From Cylindrotheca closterium (taxonomy: Eukaryota > Bacillariophyta > Bacillariophyceae > Bacillariales > Bacillariaceae), in contig CAKOGP040001702.1 in NCBI GenBank assembly GCA_933822405.4, positions 1 through 24,872 of the forward strand: a DNA stretch of 24,872 bases, read 5' to 3'. The translations under genes and the position numbers were made by a program. Positions 10,101 to 17,229 of this stretch are shown one piece after another (the first letter of the stretch is position 1; every line of letters starts with the position of its first letter). The notes beneath the pieces are model-generated. The model was not told the DNA's origin. It was given only the letters and a program-made list of their open reading frames with translations, and ran no database searches.

Positions 10101-10359
10101 CAGGGGACTGTTCGTCACGAGAGTCCTTGCGAATAATCTTCTTTTTCATGGTCTTTTTCAATTTCTTGGCCGTTTGCAATGGTGACTTGGTCTTCCACAG
10201 CAGACCCCATTTTCGTGATTCGCTGACCGGGTTCTTCTTCTTCTTGTCACTTTTGGAGGATCCAATCGTCGACAAAGTTACCTCTGACATGTCATCACTG
10301 TGATCCATGACAGGAAAGTCTCGACAGTCTTCCATTTGTGGTTGTGGTTGTTGCTCCAT
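7141..10359 (-). CDS. Long coiled-coil protein with five tandem 73-residue repeats
   Basis: A 1072-residue protein. Residues 1-150 are disordered, with a strongly basic patch (about 36-80, many Lys) and then acidic and His runs. Residues about 160-305 hold about three copies of a helical motif resembling E-x3-L-x-LL-x-R-x3-G-x2-L. From about residue 450 to the end it is a Glu/Lys/Ala/Leu coiled coil. Five repeats of about 73 residues start with KL(E/K/R/M)xxE at residues 662, 735, 808, 881 and 955. No enzymatic motif or membrane segment is visible. The ATG at 10359 has A at -3 and G at +4. The frame stays open for 89 more codons to 10626, but that ATG has weak context and the extension does not look like the rest of the protein, though it is basic and could be an alternative presequence. 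Function unknown; a filament or tether is an inference. Confidence 0.85.
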   Translation of the reverse strand: MEQQPQPQMEDCRDFPVMDHSDDMSEVTLSTIGSSKSDKKKKNPVSESRKWGLLWKTKSPLQTAKKLKKTMKKKIIRKDSRDEQSPEMMDTTIATSTIVEENSKSWGVHFLSTKSKSNKSSFFEGVLEEEDDGEVPDDEVPGRHHHHLETSEEEEITRSLQELNEKFRNQEKVDEYHLCRLELQEKNLNGRTLSAEEVYELSLLERHASGEKLYAEVNDLDDFVEKRMLYKRLQIDLADMRSQQLKGEQIDEDLLFVLELFEKRRTGQPLFTMEKLALDLLTRDRLGDTLTDAEMDELIDIMDLLRDKKNSAVTVSTTTPETNATPSGSNSSLMIEVDGAELEDSDATPGLDPWSNGASDDEVRNDVDKEHTAVTAAGGEGGWLTYWRSNHEQQDAEKTRDKIQKELLDKAILKAELLMEIDNLKTDLKKANASVLELGGEADETTKVILNEGGLPDESMPEQPSLISSESLQLVRSECEELVDLNEDKESKIASLEAQVRELRAKTVTSARKGGSKWGKKVEDQDSETISQLSAECAQLKEQLKEVNKKYEESRESHENTCARLEELQDELDQCSEDLQAARDELKIREKEIQTAAFEFSALNVRYKAASSKIERLEEEYPESIKERVEELLEEAGKTGGVDILVDCYESAVATIGALEEKLESAEEKTSNSEKLQTEYNRAVQMSKELEKDVERLQSKLKGAQSEYSKAQEEKFRVSDEIEEVRLKMEDLEVKLMSAEKEAAAANKRQAEYSESVENNKKLERDMAELQIKLEAAHLEVTTAHDEKQRVTNEIEAVIMKMKDLEAKLKGAEGEVAAANECQADFDDAVAMCKKLEKESEELQCKLKAVELEAAKATEEKNRAYEAIAEAKLQITDVGAKLRATEEENAAVANKKQADYENAIELSKLLEENAKELQSKLATAESEASDAKRERENVLVQIATMRVQMRSLEAKLESAEEEAATANEKQAEYDAAVKMCKKLEDDVGDLQSKLEAAEAKVTKATEEMKIISEQAATETKLKMAEHEKKINALAQQVQYLEGENFKLLEENVELKELCEEMIAGIGDDALDC
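7279..8376 (-). repeat. Tandem 219-bp coding repeats (73 residues, five copies)
   Basis: Repeat starts on the minus strand are about 8376, 8157, 7938, 7719 and 7497. Units 1 to 3 are 73 residues, unit 4 is 74, and unit 5 is complete for about 50 residues and then diverges. Shared landmarks are SAEEE near the start, (K/Q)QA(E/D)Y, then a KKLE block, LQxKLxAAE, and an IxxxxxxMxDLEA end. The DNA has diverged well beyond simple-repeat slippage, so the array looks old and kept. Confidence 0.8.
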
Positions 10360-10702
10360 TGTATGACACAAGATTGTTGTTGGACGCGTGCGAAAACCAC
10401 ACAAGTGCCGTTGTTGTTGTTGGATACCCGATGAGAGGAGGAGAAAATTATGTGAACGACGCCACAAGTTGGTGCACCTTGCGTGCGTGCTCGAAATTGG
10501 AGATTTGTACGGTATCCTACGACACAGATGGTCCGTTGAGTGTCGTATCAAATTTTGCGCCATATTTGTAGGAGTTGGAAGCGATGCGTTTAAAACGTTT
10601 GATTGCGCCACGATAATTTGACTCATCCGATCGCTCTGTGGTTTTTTTGCGATGCCTCATCCATCATCGCATTGCATAGTTCACGGTCGAGACATAGATT
10701 CA
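10360..10702. other. Intergenic region upstream of the second coiled-coil gene
   Basis: This stretch separates divergent genes and should hold the promoter of the minus-strand coiled-coil gene. It includes an open extension of that gene's frame (to 10626) that I do not treat as coding. No other gene was seen. Confidence 0.4.
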
Positions 10703-10897
10703 ATTAGTCGGTGGTAAGATTGGCCTTTTACTTTCTGCCAATCTTGCTTGGACTACGGTATGTTTTCCTCTCATAATTTTCGTTCAGAGACGAAATCGGA
10801 CTTTCAAGCTCCCAAGTGATTCATTCGTTCATTCGTTCATTCGTTCATTCAATAAGCATTCAAGCATTCAAGCATTCAAGCATCAAGCATCATCAAC
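10703..10897 (+). promoter_or_regulatory. Conserved 5' module of family P (copy 1)
   Basis: About 130 bases here (from ATTAGTCGGTGG to CAAGTGATTCATTCG) are essentially identical by eye to 17054-17183 upstream of P3. A degraded version lies at about 15113-15240 upstream of P2. It contains an inverted repeat AAGATTGGC (10716-10724) and GCCAATCTT (10737-10745), which is a head-to-head pair of CCAAT-box cores. Downstream are ATTC/GTTC and AAGCATTC tandem repeats (about 10818-10885) that lead into the start codon. It probably combines promoter and 5' UTR. Confidence 0.65.
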
Positions 10898-11656
10898 ATG
10901 ACTACCGACAACGCCAACAACGCAAAGGCCGCCGACCCCGCCAGCAACACAAGCTTGTCTTTTTTCATTGCTTCGTTTGACAAGATCAAATTATCTGTTC
11001 TTGACACCATTGCCTATCTTGCTGCTCATGCTGGTAGTGGCGATGATTATAATGATGATGACGAAACTTCTGTTGTTGCCCAGACAGCGCTCACCAAGCT
11101 TCAGGCAGCTTTAGACGAAGTTCCGCGCTTGGAGAACGAATTGGAAAATGTCGCCATATCCGTTGCAGCCTTCATTGCTACAGCCGAGCTCTACCTCTCT
11201 CGAGAAAAAACCTTCCTTGAAGCGCGCCCTCCATACTCTTGAGGACTGTGTCCCGCCAGGAACGTAGCTGCCTTTGAGAAGCTAGAATCCGAGTTATCAT
11301 TGTTGTTGTCGTCGTCGTCGTCCAACGGCAACAACAATAATGACAACAATTGCAAGAAGGCAGAAAAGGCCGTCGAGTCGGAAAATACTGGACTATGTTC
11401 ACAACGCAGTCATGATTCGGATGATACAATCGGGACGTATCATTCGCCTGCCAAAGCTACTACTAAAGAAGCTACCAATAAGTCGACTGCAGATCTTATT
11501 CGTGAAATCTGCAAAGGAGGAAAGGATGAGGAGGTTAATGAGGGTTTTGGTGAAGGCGAGTCCCAGGTCCATGAGCCCGGTCAATGGAGGAAACGAGTGA
11601 AGTTGTCTACTGGAATAGACATGGATGATTTCTTTACAATGCCTCACGATTATTGA
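10898..11656 (+). pseudogene. Family P copy 1 (P1), interrupted by an in-frame stop
   Basis: The first 114 codons resemble the intact P3 protein: start MTTDNAN, then IASFDKIK and LDT(I/V)AYLAAHAGSG. A TGA lies at 11240-11242. The same frame then stays open from 11243 to 11656 (FEKLESE... matching LERLQSS... of P3). Against P3 the copy lacks about 19 residues (the LRLEQQLKDDLKDLAKDIQ region). It seems to carry one extra A in the A-run near 11206-11211, so the stretch around the stop reads in a shifted frame before recovering. The C-terminus (ending RKRVK... MPHDY) does not match P3. It could instead be a short expressed 114-residue protein. Confidence 0.65.
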
Positions 11657-12489
11657 CGAGTTTCGGGCGCAAAGGCTACTATATACGACGATTTGATGTT
11701 GCGAGAATGGTAAATGCTGAATTTTCAAATCAATCATGAAACTTATTGGCCTCTATCTTTGCCTTTGTTTATGCTGATTGTAATAATCAAAAGACAATGT
11801 AGGTTATAGGCAGCTATATTACCGTCTCAATGATTACACTGAACACAGGGTCCAATCTTCTTCTCCCCGTAATGTGAGTTGTTGACATTCTCAATTAGGT
11901 TGTCTGCTCCTTTCACTGAGAAAGATATATATGCCTCGCTCGAGATGTAGAGAATTTGGTTAGTTGTTGTGTATAGTCGTCGCAATGTCATAGCTTGCCA
12001 ACAGTAGAACGACGAAATCTCGGTCAAAACTTCGCTAATTTTGGAGGCAGATATAGTCGCAAACGTAGCTCTGTTGTATATTATCGCAACCGATTGCTTG
12101 GTTCGGCGGGGTCTTGTTACTAACGTAGAGAATTTGGTTCAGGGATAAGTTGTTGGCGTCCCAATACTATTACTTTCAGTAGAATGAATGATAAAAAATA
12201 TCGGTTAGAAGAAGGCAGAATTGAACGCCAAACAGACGCAAATGTAGATCTTCTGCAGCATGCGATCATGATAGATCAGATACCACAGGAATGGTTGGGA
12301 CTTGATTTTTGGAAGTCTGCCTCTTTGCGTGGAAAAATCTTGAATCATGATTGTGAGAGGAGAATTGAAAGATGATCGACTTCACAAGTGAAACCACAAT
12401 TCATTCGATCTGTCATATAGTGCTGTAGAAAGAGCGGTATAGAAGATTTGCATGAGAAACTTGTATCAAGCAGAAGCAACGCCAATCCA
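11657..12489. other. Intergenic region, no recognised gene
   Basis: No homology is apparent to me. The phrase GTAGAGAATTTGGTT occurs twice (about 11946 and 12125), suggesting a short internal duplication. An ATG-initiated frame of 63 codons (12184-12375, plus; starting MNDKKYRLEEG) is open, but nothing else supports it as a gene. Confidence 0.4.
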
Positions 12490-13680
12490 AAGACCTTCCC
12501 TGCGGAAGAATTTCAATCAGCTCAATTTCATTTGACTTCTTTTTTATGTTACCGCTAGTAATATTAATAAAGAATATCGTATCTATTCGGAATCTCGGTT
12601 CTTTTCGGTGCGAAGATAACAGGAGAAAGTTGCAAAAGCCGAGAGGCAATTGCTGAGGACGGCGTGCTAATGATTACAAGAAGGCAGAGGGAAGAAGCAA
12701 GTTCCTCAGAGAAAGTAGATTGCCAAAGACGATGTTCCGATTCGACTTCCAACGCAAAAAGTTCCTAAATTATAGTTGCTATGCACATAATGCGTGAAGC
12801 GTTCCATATTGTCTTATTATTATGCTAGTCATAGTTAAAGATGCTAATATCAGATCCAAGAAGACCAACCAAACATCTTGCATCACAATGCCAGTCCTGA
12901 AGGAATGAATCAATAGATCAGTCAACTGGCCTTTAAAATGTTTTGCATCCTCGCTCATTGCATGCTCGTTACTACTTGGCCCTTCTTCCACCACCACCAG
13001 GATTCTTGGAAGAGGGACGACCGTTGGTACCGGTAGGAGTGTCGTCGTCATCTTTTACACCATTCTTGTCGTCAGCAACAATGGCAAGTGCCCTGCTGAT
13101 CGCACTCGTTTTGTTCGAAGCGCATCGAAGATAGGACAACGATGGAGGCAATGATGGTGGAAGTTTGTACTTGCGCGGGTGTGATGTTGCGGTTAAGGAG
13201 CCATTGAACGGGTTACGGCAGGTCATCTTTCTTCTTGCTTGTTTGCTCTTATACTGTTTGTCTCTGGTGTGTTATTGTGGTTATAGCTGGAATCGTACGA
13301 ATTTGTATGTTCTGAGAAGAGAGAAAATTCAACCACAGTAAGAATAACCCCGTGTGACCAACGAGGAGTGTGAAGTGCTACTATTCCCGTTCCGTTTCAT
13401 CTTGGCGAAATAGTCATTGCCACTGGCAAACAATAACCCCGCGGTCTGTCTTGGCTGTTCGTTACATATTTTTCAATTATCGTACACGTACGTGGTACGA
13501 AGATTCGTGGTATCACTTTCAGGCTCAAACGAACACTTCTGGTCAGGCGCCAACCAACGAGTAGACCGGCGAATCACACTCAGCCAGCTGGTGTCAAATA
13601 GAAAGTCCTTTGCGAATTCATGGTGGTATCCGCCCAGTCCGTGAAAACCCACTTTATTGGCATTCACTAAAAAAATCAAT
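12490..13680. repeat. Family U repeat unit A
   Basis: The unit begins with weak similarity near 12490 and strong similarity from CTCAATTTCATTTGAC (12521) onward, which recurs at 13785 and 23959. It carries the small minus-strand ORF at 12972-13226. UA and UC are nearly identical from about 12960 to 13515. UA lacks two segments present in UC, of roughly 65-75 bases near 13515 and about 25 bases near 13612, so UA is the deleted copy. UA and UB are tandem with an offset of about 1.27 kb. The minus strand downstream of the small ORF has two more blocks that stay open in several copies. Confidence 0.8.
12972..13226 (-). CDS. Small protein of family U (copy A), unknown function
   Basis: An 84-residue ORF starting MTCRNPFNGS and ending GGGGRRAK, then TAG. 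The centre contains SNKTSAISRALAIVADD, the best conserved part across all copies. The remainder is Pro/Ser-rich near residues 18-30 and Asp/Gly/Thr-rich near 55-70. No signal peptide or membrane segment is seen. The ATG has A at -3 and follows an A/C-rich leader (AAGCAAGAAGAAAG), as expected for a real 5' UTR. Start and stop positions are kept in copies B, C and D, and length differences between open copies are multiples of three. I do not recognise the family. An alternative is that this is one exon of a longer minus-strand gene. Confidence 0.55.
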   Translation of the reverse strand: MTCRNPFNGSLTATSHPRKYKLPPSLPPSLSYLRCASNKTSAISRALAIVADDKNGVKDDDDTPTGTNGRPSSKNPGGGGRRAK

Positions 13681-14882
13681 CGCACCTTGACTCATGATTA
13701 TGATTCATTCTTTGGATCTGTGACGGCACTGCTCCTTTGCCAAACAATCAGCCCCTCCTGCTGCAAAGTAGGATTAATTATTAGCTCAATTTCATTTGAC
13801 TTCTTTTTTATGTTACCGCTAGTATAATAATAAACATCGTTTCTATTCGGAACCACGGTTCTTTTCGGTGGAAGACAACAGGAGAAAGTTGCAAAAGGCA
13901 AGAGGCAATTGCTGAAGACGGCGTGCTCATGATTTCAACAAGGCAGGAGGAAGAAGCAAGTTCCTCAAAGAAGACAGGTTGTAAAGGACGGTGTTCTGAT
14001 TCGATTTCAAAGGCAAACAGTTTCAAAGGTTCCTAAAATACAATTGCTGTGCACATAAAATGCGTGAAGCGTTCCATATTGTCTTATTATTATATACTAG
14101 TCATAGTTAGAGATGCTAATATCAGATCCAAGAAGATCAACCAGACACCTTGTATATCGCGATGGCAGTTCTGAATGAATCAATCAATAGATCAGTCGAC
14201 TAACCTTCAAAATGTTTGCATTCTAATTGGTGCATGCTGCTCAGGGCATTACTTGGCCCTTCTTTCACCACCGCCAAGATTATTGGAAGAGGGACGACCG
14301 TTGGTAGGAGTGCCGTCGTCATTTTTTACACCATTGTTGTCGTCAGCAACAATGGCAAGGGCTCTGCTGATCGCACTCGTTTTGTTCGAAGCGCCTCGAA
14401 GAGACAAACAAGATGGTGGCAAGAATGGTGGAAGTTTGTACTTGCGCGGGTGTGCTGCAGTTGAGGAGCCATCGAACGGGTTACGGCAGGTCATCTTTTT
14501 CTTGCTCTTCTACTGTTTGTCGTTTGTTATTGTGGTGAGCTGGAACCATACGAATTTTTGCATTTGATCATTGGAGAAGTCAACCTATACGTGTGACCTA
14601 GGACGATGAGTGCTTCGCGTTTCGTCCCATCTTGCCGAAACAGTCATAATGCCACAACTGGCCAACAATACTCCAGCGGTCTGGTTTTCTGGAAATCTAT
14701 CGAATCAATAATGTGCTATACAGTTGCTTTTTTCGGGATCAAATTATCACTTTTCAGGCTTCTGGTCAGGCGCAAACAAACGAGACCGGCTCATCGAACT
14801 CAGCCAGCTGGTGTCAAGTAAAGAAAGTCCGTTGAGATCTTCTCCAAAAATCGGGACCAAAAATTGGGACCTCATAGAATTT
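13681..14882. repeat. Family U repeat unit B
   Basis: The tandem partner of UA. The UA-UB junction (CATTCACTAAAAAAATC followed by ATGATTATGATTCATTC) is repeated at the UC-UD junction near 23829-23883, so the pair was duplicated as a block. UB is more divergent from UA and UC than they are from each other. It has small frame-changing indels in the minus-strand blocks downstream of the small ORF: one base missing near 13872 and two extra bases near 14157. Homology fades near 14882, just before the 5' flank of P2. Confidence 0.75.
14249..14494 (-). CDS. Small protein of family U (copy B), unknown function
   Basis: An 81-residue ORF, starting MTCRNPFDGS and ending GGGERRAK, then TAA. Against copies A and C it is shorter by exactly nine bases in two places (one Thr near residue 13; two residues in the TPTGTNG region), so the frame is intact. 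The SNKTSAISRALAIVADD core is unchanged. Substitutions against copy A include both silent and replacement changes, with K-to-N and D-to-G changes in the acidic tail. The start context and A-rich leader are like copy A. Function unknown. Confidence 0.55.
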   Translation of the reverse strand: MTCRNPFDGSSTAAHPRKYKLPPFLPPSCLSLRGASNKTSAISRALAIVADDNNGVKNDDGTPTNGRPSSNNLGGGERRAK

Positions 14883-14890
14883 TAATGCCA

Positions 14891-14936
14891 GTCCACGTCC
14901 ACGTCCACGTACAGTACACGTACAGTACACGTACGG
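14891..14936. repeat. Compound tandem repeat (GTCCAC)3 and (ACAGTACACGT)2
   Basis: Three GTCCAC units (14891-14908) pass into two exact 11-base ACAGTACACGT units (14911-14932) and ACGG. It sits at the boundary between UB and the 5' flank of P2. Confidence 0.75.
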
Positions 14937-15295
14937 TAAGGGCAGTAGCCTGTAGTCACCAGATTTTGACTTACCCGAGTCAATATCTCCGTTAGCCGGC
15001 CAGACGTCGCGCTGGTTTTCAGAGATCGAAATACGGTACCGGTGCGAGTATACCACAGATGTACCATCGCACTGCAAGAGTGCGATAATGACACATCGAC
15101 ATCATCTAATAGATTCAATTAGTCGGCGGTAACATCATTGGTCCTTTTACTCCAAACTTGCAGGACAATGTTTTCCTTTCATAATTATCGTTCAGAGACA
15201 AAATCGGACCTTCAAGAAGAAGCTCCCAATTGATTCATTCACGCAAGCATCCAAAAGATGTTTCAAGCACAACCACCACCAACATCATCATCATT
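14937..15295 (+). promoter_or_regulatory. 5' flank of family P copy 2, degraded
   Basis: This matches the upstream region of P3: CCCGAGTCAAT, then AGCCGG(C/T)CAGACGTCGCGCT near 14995-15013 (compare 16965-16985), then ATTAGTCGGCGGTAA and TTTTCCTTTCATAATTATCGTTCAGAGAC. The paired CCAAT boxes of P1 and P3 are destroyed here. Two hairpins are visible: 14966-14983 (TTGACTT, loop ACCC, GAGTCAA, one T-G pair) and 15066-15086 (ATCGCACT, loop GCAAG, AGTGCGAT). Confidence 0.55.
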
Positions 15296-16100
15296 ATGAC
15301 TATCAACAACGCCAACAACCCTGCCTTGTTTCTTCTTATCAAAGGCTTCTCTTGACGAGGTCAATGCTTCCGCTATTGACACCATCGCCTAGTATCTCGC
15401 TGGTGATGAGACTTATTCTTCCCATGCAGCATTTGCCAACAAATAAGCTTCAGCCAGCAGTGGAGCCATATCCAGCGGATGGCAACGTACTCTGTCTCAT
15501 CTGGAACTTATGTATCGATAACATCTGCAACGAGAAGCCAAGTCTGTTCGAACCAAGGTTGTTCGAGCCAAATCCAATCTCTCTCATGAAAATCCTTCGA
15601 TCAAGGACGCCAGTCATGCCCTCTTGAAGGGTTTTTCCATCATGGCATTGTCTGCATTGGACGAGCGGCATCTTCTATTAGTAGTATCCGAGGAATCAAT
15701 CGTTCTCGTTGTCGTCAAAGGGCAACAATGACAATGGGGAAAGTTTCTCCACAAAGGAAGGTCGCTTCTTCTTCTTCCTCTCCTTCTCCAACCAAGAAAC
15801 GTACTGTACCAACCCAGCTACTGTCGACAAGAATGATGACCAAATATCTCTCAAGCGTCTTACACCCAACAAGGAGGAGGAAAAGAAGAAGAAAAGAAGA
15901 AGGAAGAGCCATCTGCTACTGCTGCTGCTTCTCTTTCTTCTAATCCAACAATAGTAGCAGAAACTGCCGAGGTGGAAGGAAAGAAGCATCTCAATCTAAA
16001 TCTGACGATGAAGACGATATTGTCGATGCTACTAAGGGCCTTGCTCTCTCCTCCACCACCACCACCACCACCACCACCAAGATGAAAGTGGTCAGGAAAA
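15296..16100 (+). pseudogene. Family P copy 2 (P2), decayed
   Basis: The start ATGACTATCAACAACGCCAAC matches the P3 start, but a TGA follows after 19 codons and further stops and frameshifts are frequent. Homology to P3 can still be followed in mixed frames: CCAACCAAGAAACG and CTGTCGACAAGAATGATGACCA (about 15788-15842), CAAGCGTCTTACACCCAACAAGGAGGAG (about 15853-15880), ATCCAACAATAGTAGCAGAAACTGC (about 15940-15965) and GGGCCTTGCTCTCTC (about 16036). The GCC/GAT-rich repeats of P3 are mostly missing and a (CAC)-rich run takes their place (about 16052-16080). It is clearly non-functional as a P protein. Confidence 0.75.
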
Positions 16101-17045
16101 AAAGTTTCTCTCCGTCTTGGGCGGACAGCGTACAGCATGAGTCGCTCCATCACTGTGTTCTCCCCGCCCGTCATTGCAAATAAGTCATTTGGTCTAATAT
16201 ATTGATAGAGCATGGGTATGCTCGGTCGTCGGGATGACACTATATGCAGTATGAAACGATGGAATGACTGACTGAATGAATGGGATCATCATGCTTGATT
16301 CTAGTAGTATAGATAAACCATTATATGACTGTAGTATTTTATTCAAGAATGGTTCCAAACAACAAAGTGTACACACTCGAATGTTATTAGCAGGTATATA
16401 GTTAGTAGACGACATTAAAACTTCTTGGGTGTGTGACCATACCTGGCATATATTGCTTGTGGCTGCTTGGCAAGACATTACTATTTTCTTCCATGATTAC
16501 AACACCGCCGCAAGACGATGAAGTGCTTGCCACGAATATATAAATGTTGGATTAGAAAAGACGTATTGAACTGAAATGAGTTTCTTCTATATATATCAAG
16601 CGCTATTCGAAAGAGGTCAGTCATCATCATATTGACCTTGCTCCTCTTCCGTCGGGACGGGCGGCGCACGACTATGATACTCCTAGTACTACTAGTACCT
16701 AGTGTACCCACGAGCGAGCAAGACACCCCAACCAAGAAGGACAACCCGATATGATATAGAACATGGCAAGATTCTTCATTAGGTTAGAACTGGTAGATTA
16801 TACATCGAAGCTGCCCCATTTCTTGTACCCACTGTTTCACAAGGACAAGGTTTGTGTGGTTGTAGCGACCCTATATTGAATATAGGCACCAACTATACTA
16901 CGCAAGTTGAAAGTGACTAAATTATATTATACGTTAATTGACTCACCCGAGTCAATGTATTTCCGTGAGCCGGTCAGACGTCGCGCTAGTTTTTGAGAGA
17001 TCATATTATGATGATGACACATCATCACCGCACATCGACATCTGG
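16101..17045. other. 3' flank of P2 and intergenic region
   Basis: From about 16146 to 16470 the sequence matches the 3' flank of P3 in patches, including CATCACTG, CCGTCATT, GATAGAGCATGGGTATG, TATTTTATTCAA and ACCATACCTGGC. From about 16480 to 16935 I see no gene. A 17-base perfect inverted repeat lies at 16870-16886 and a hairpin at 16937-16956 (ATTGACTC, loop ACCC, GAGTCAAT), the latter shared with P2's flank. The 16965-17045 part is the outer 5' flank of P3. Confidence 0.5.
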
Positions 17046-17229
17046 TGGATTGAATTAGTCGGTGGTAAGATTGGCCTTTTACTTTCTGCCAATCTTGCTT
17101 GGACTACGGTATGTTTTCCTCTCATAATTTTCGTTCAGAGACGAAATCGGACTTTCAAGCTCCCAAGTGATTCATTCGTTCGTTCGTTCATTCATTCAAT
17201 AAGCATTCAAGCATTCAAGCATCATCAAC
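17046..17229 (+). promoter_or_regulatory. Conserved 5' module of family P (copy 3)
   Basis: Nearly identical to the module before P1. It has the same paired inverted CCAAT cores, AAGATTGGC (17067-17075) and GCCAATCTT (17088-17096), separated by the same 12 bases. ATTC/GTTC and AAGCATTC repeats then lead to the ATG, but with fewer units than in P1, which shows slippage since duplication. CCAAT cores are classically bound by NF-Y; whether that applies here is inference. Confidence 0.65.

Noticed and set aside
10360..10626. 89-residue N-terminal extension of the second coiled-coil protein, somewhat like a mitochondrial presequence
   Set aside because: Weak start context and Cys/His/Arg composition typical of non-coding sequence; the ATG at 10359 has A at -3 and G at +4.
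11240..11242. Stop-codon recoding (selenocysteine or readthrough) in P1
   Set aside because: P3 has no Cys or Sec at the equivalent place, and local indels explain the break.
12184..12375. 63-codon plus-strand ORF as a gene
   Set aside because: Short, no paralogue in the window, no motif; length is within chance expectation.
12943..14567. Plus-strand ORFs in the U units (for example 14175-14567 and 22950-23201) containing SSATMA(S/R)ALLIALVLFEA
   Set aside because: Starts and stops differ between copies (B reads on far beyond A and C), whereas the minus-strand ORF keeps both ends. They are the antisense of the small gene.
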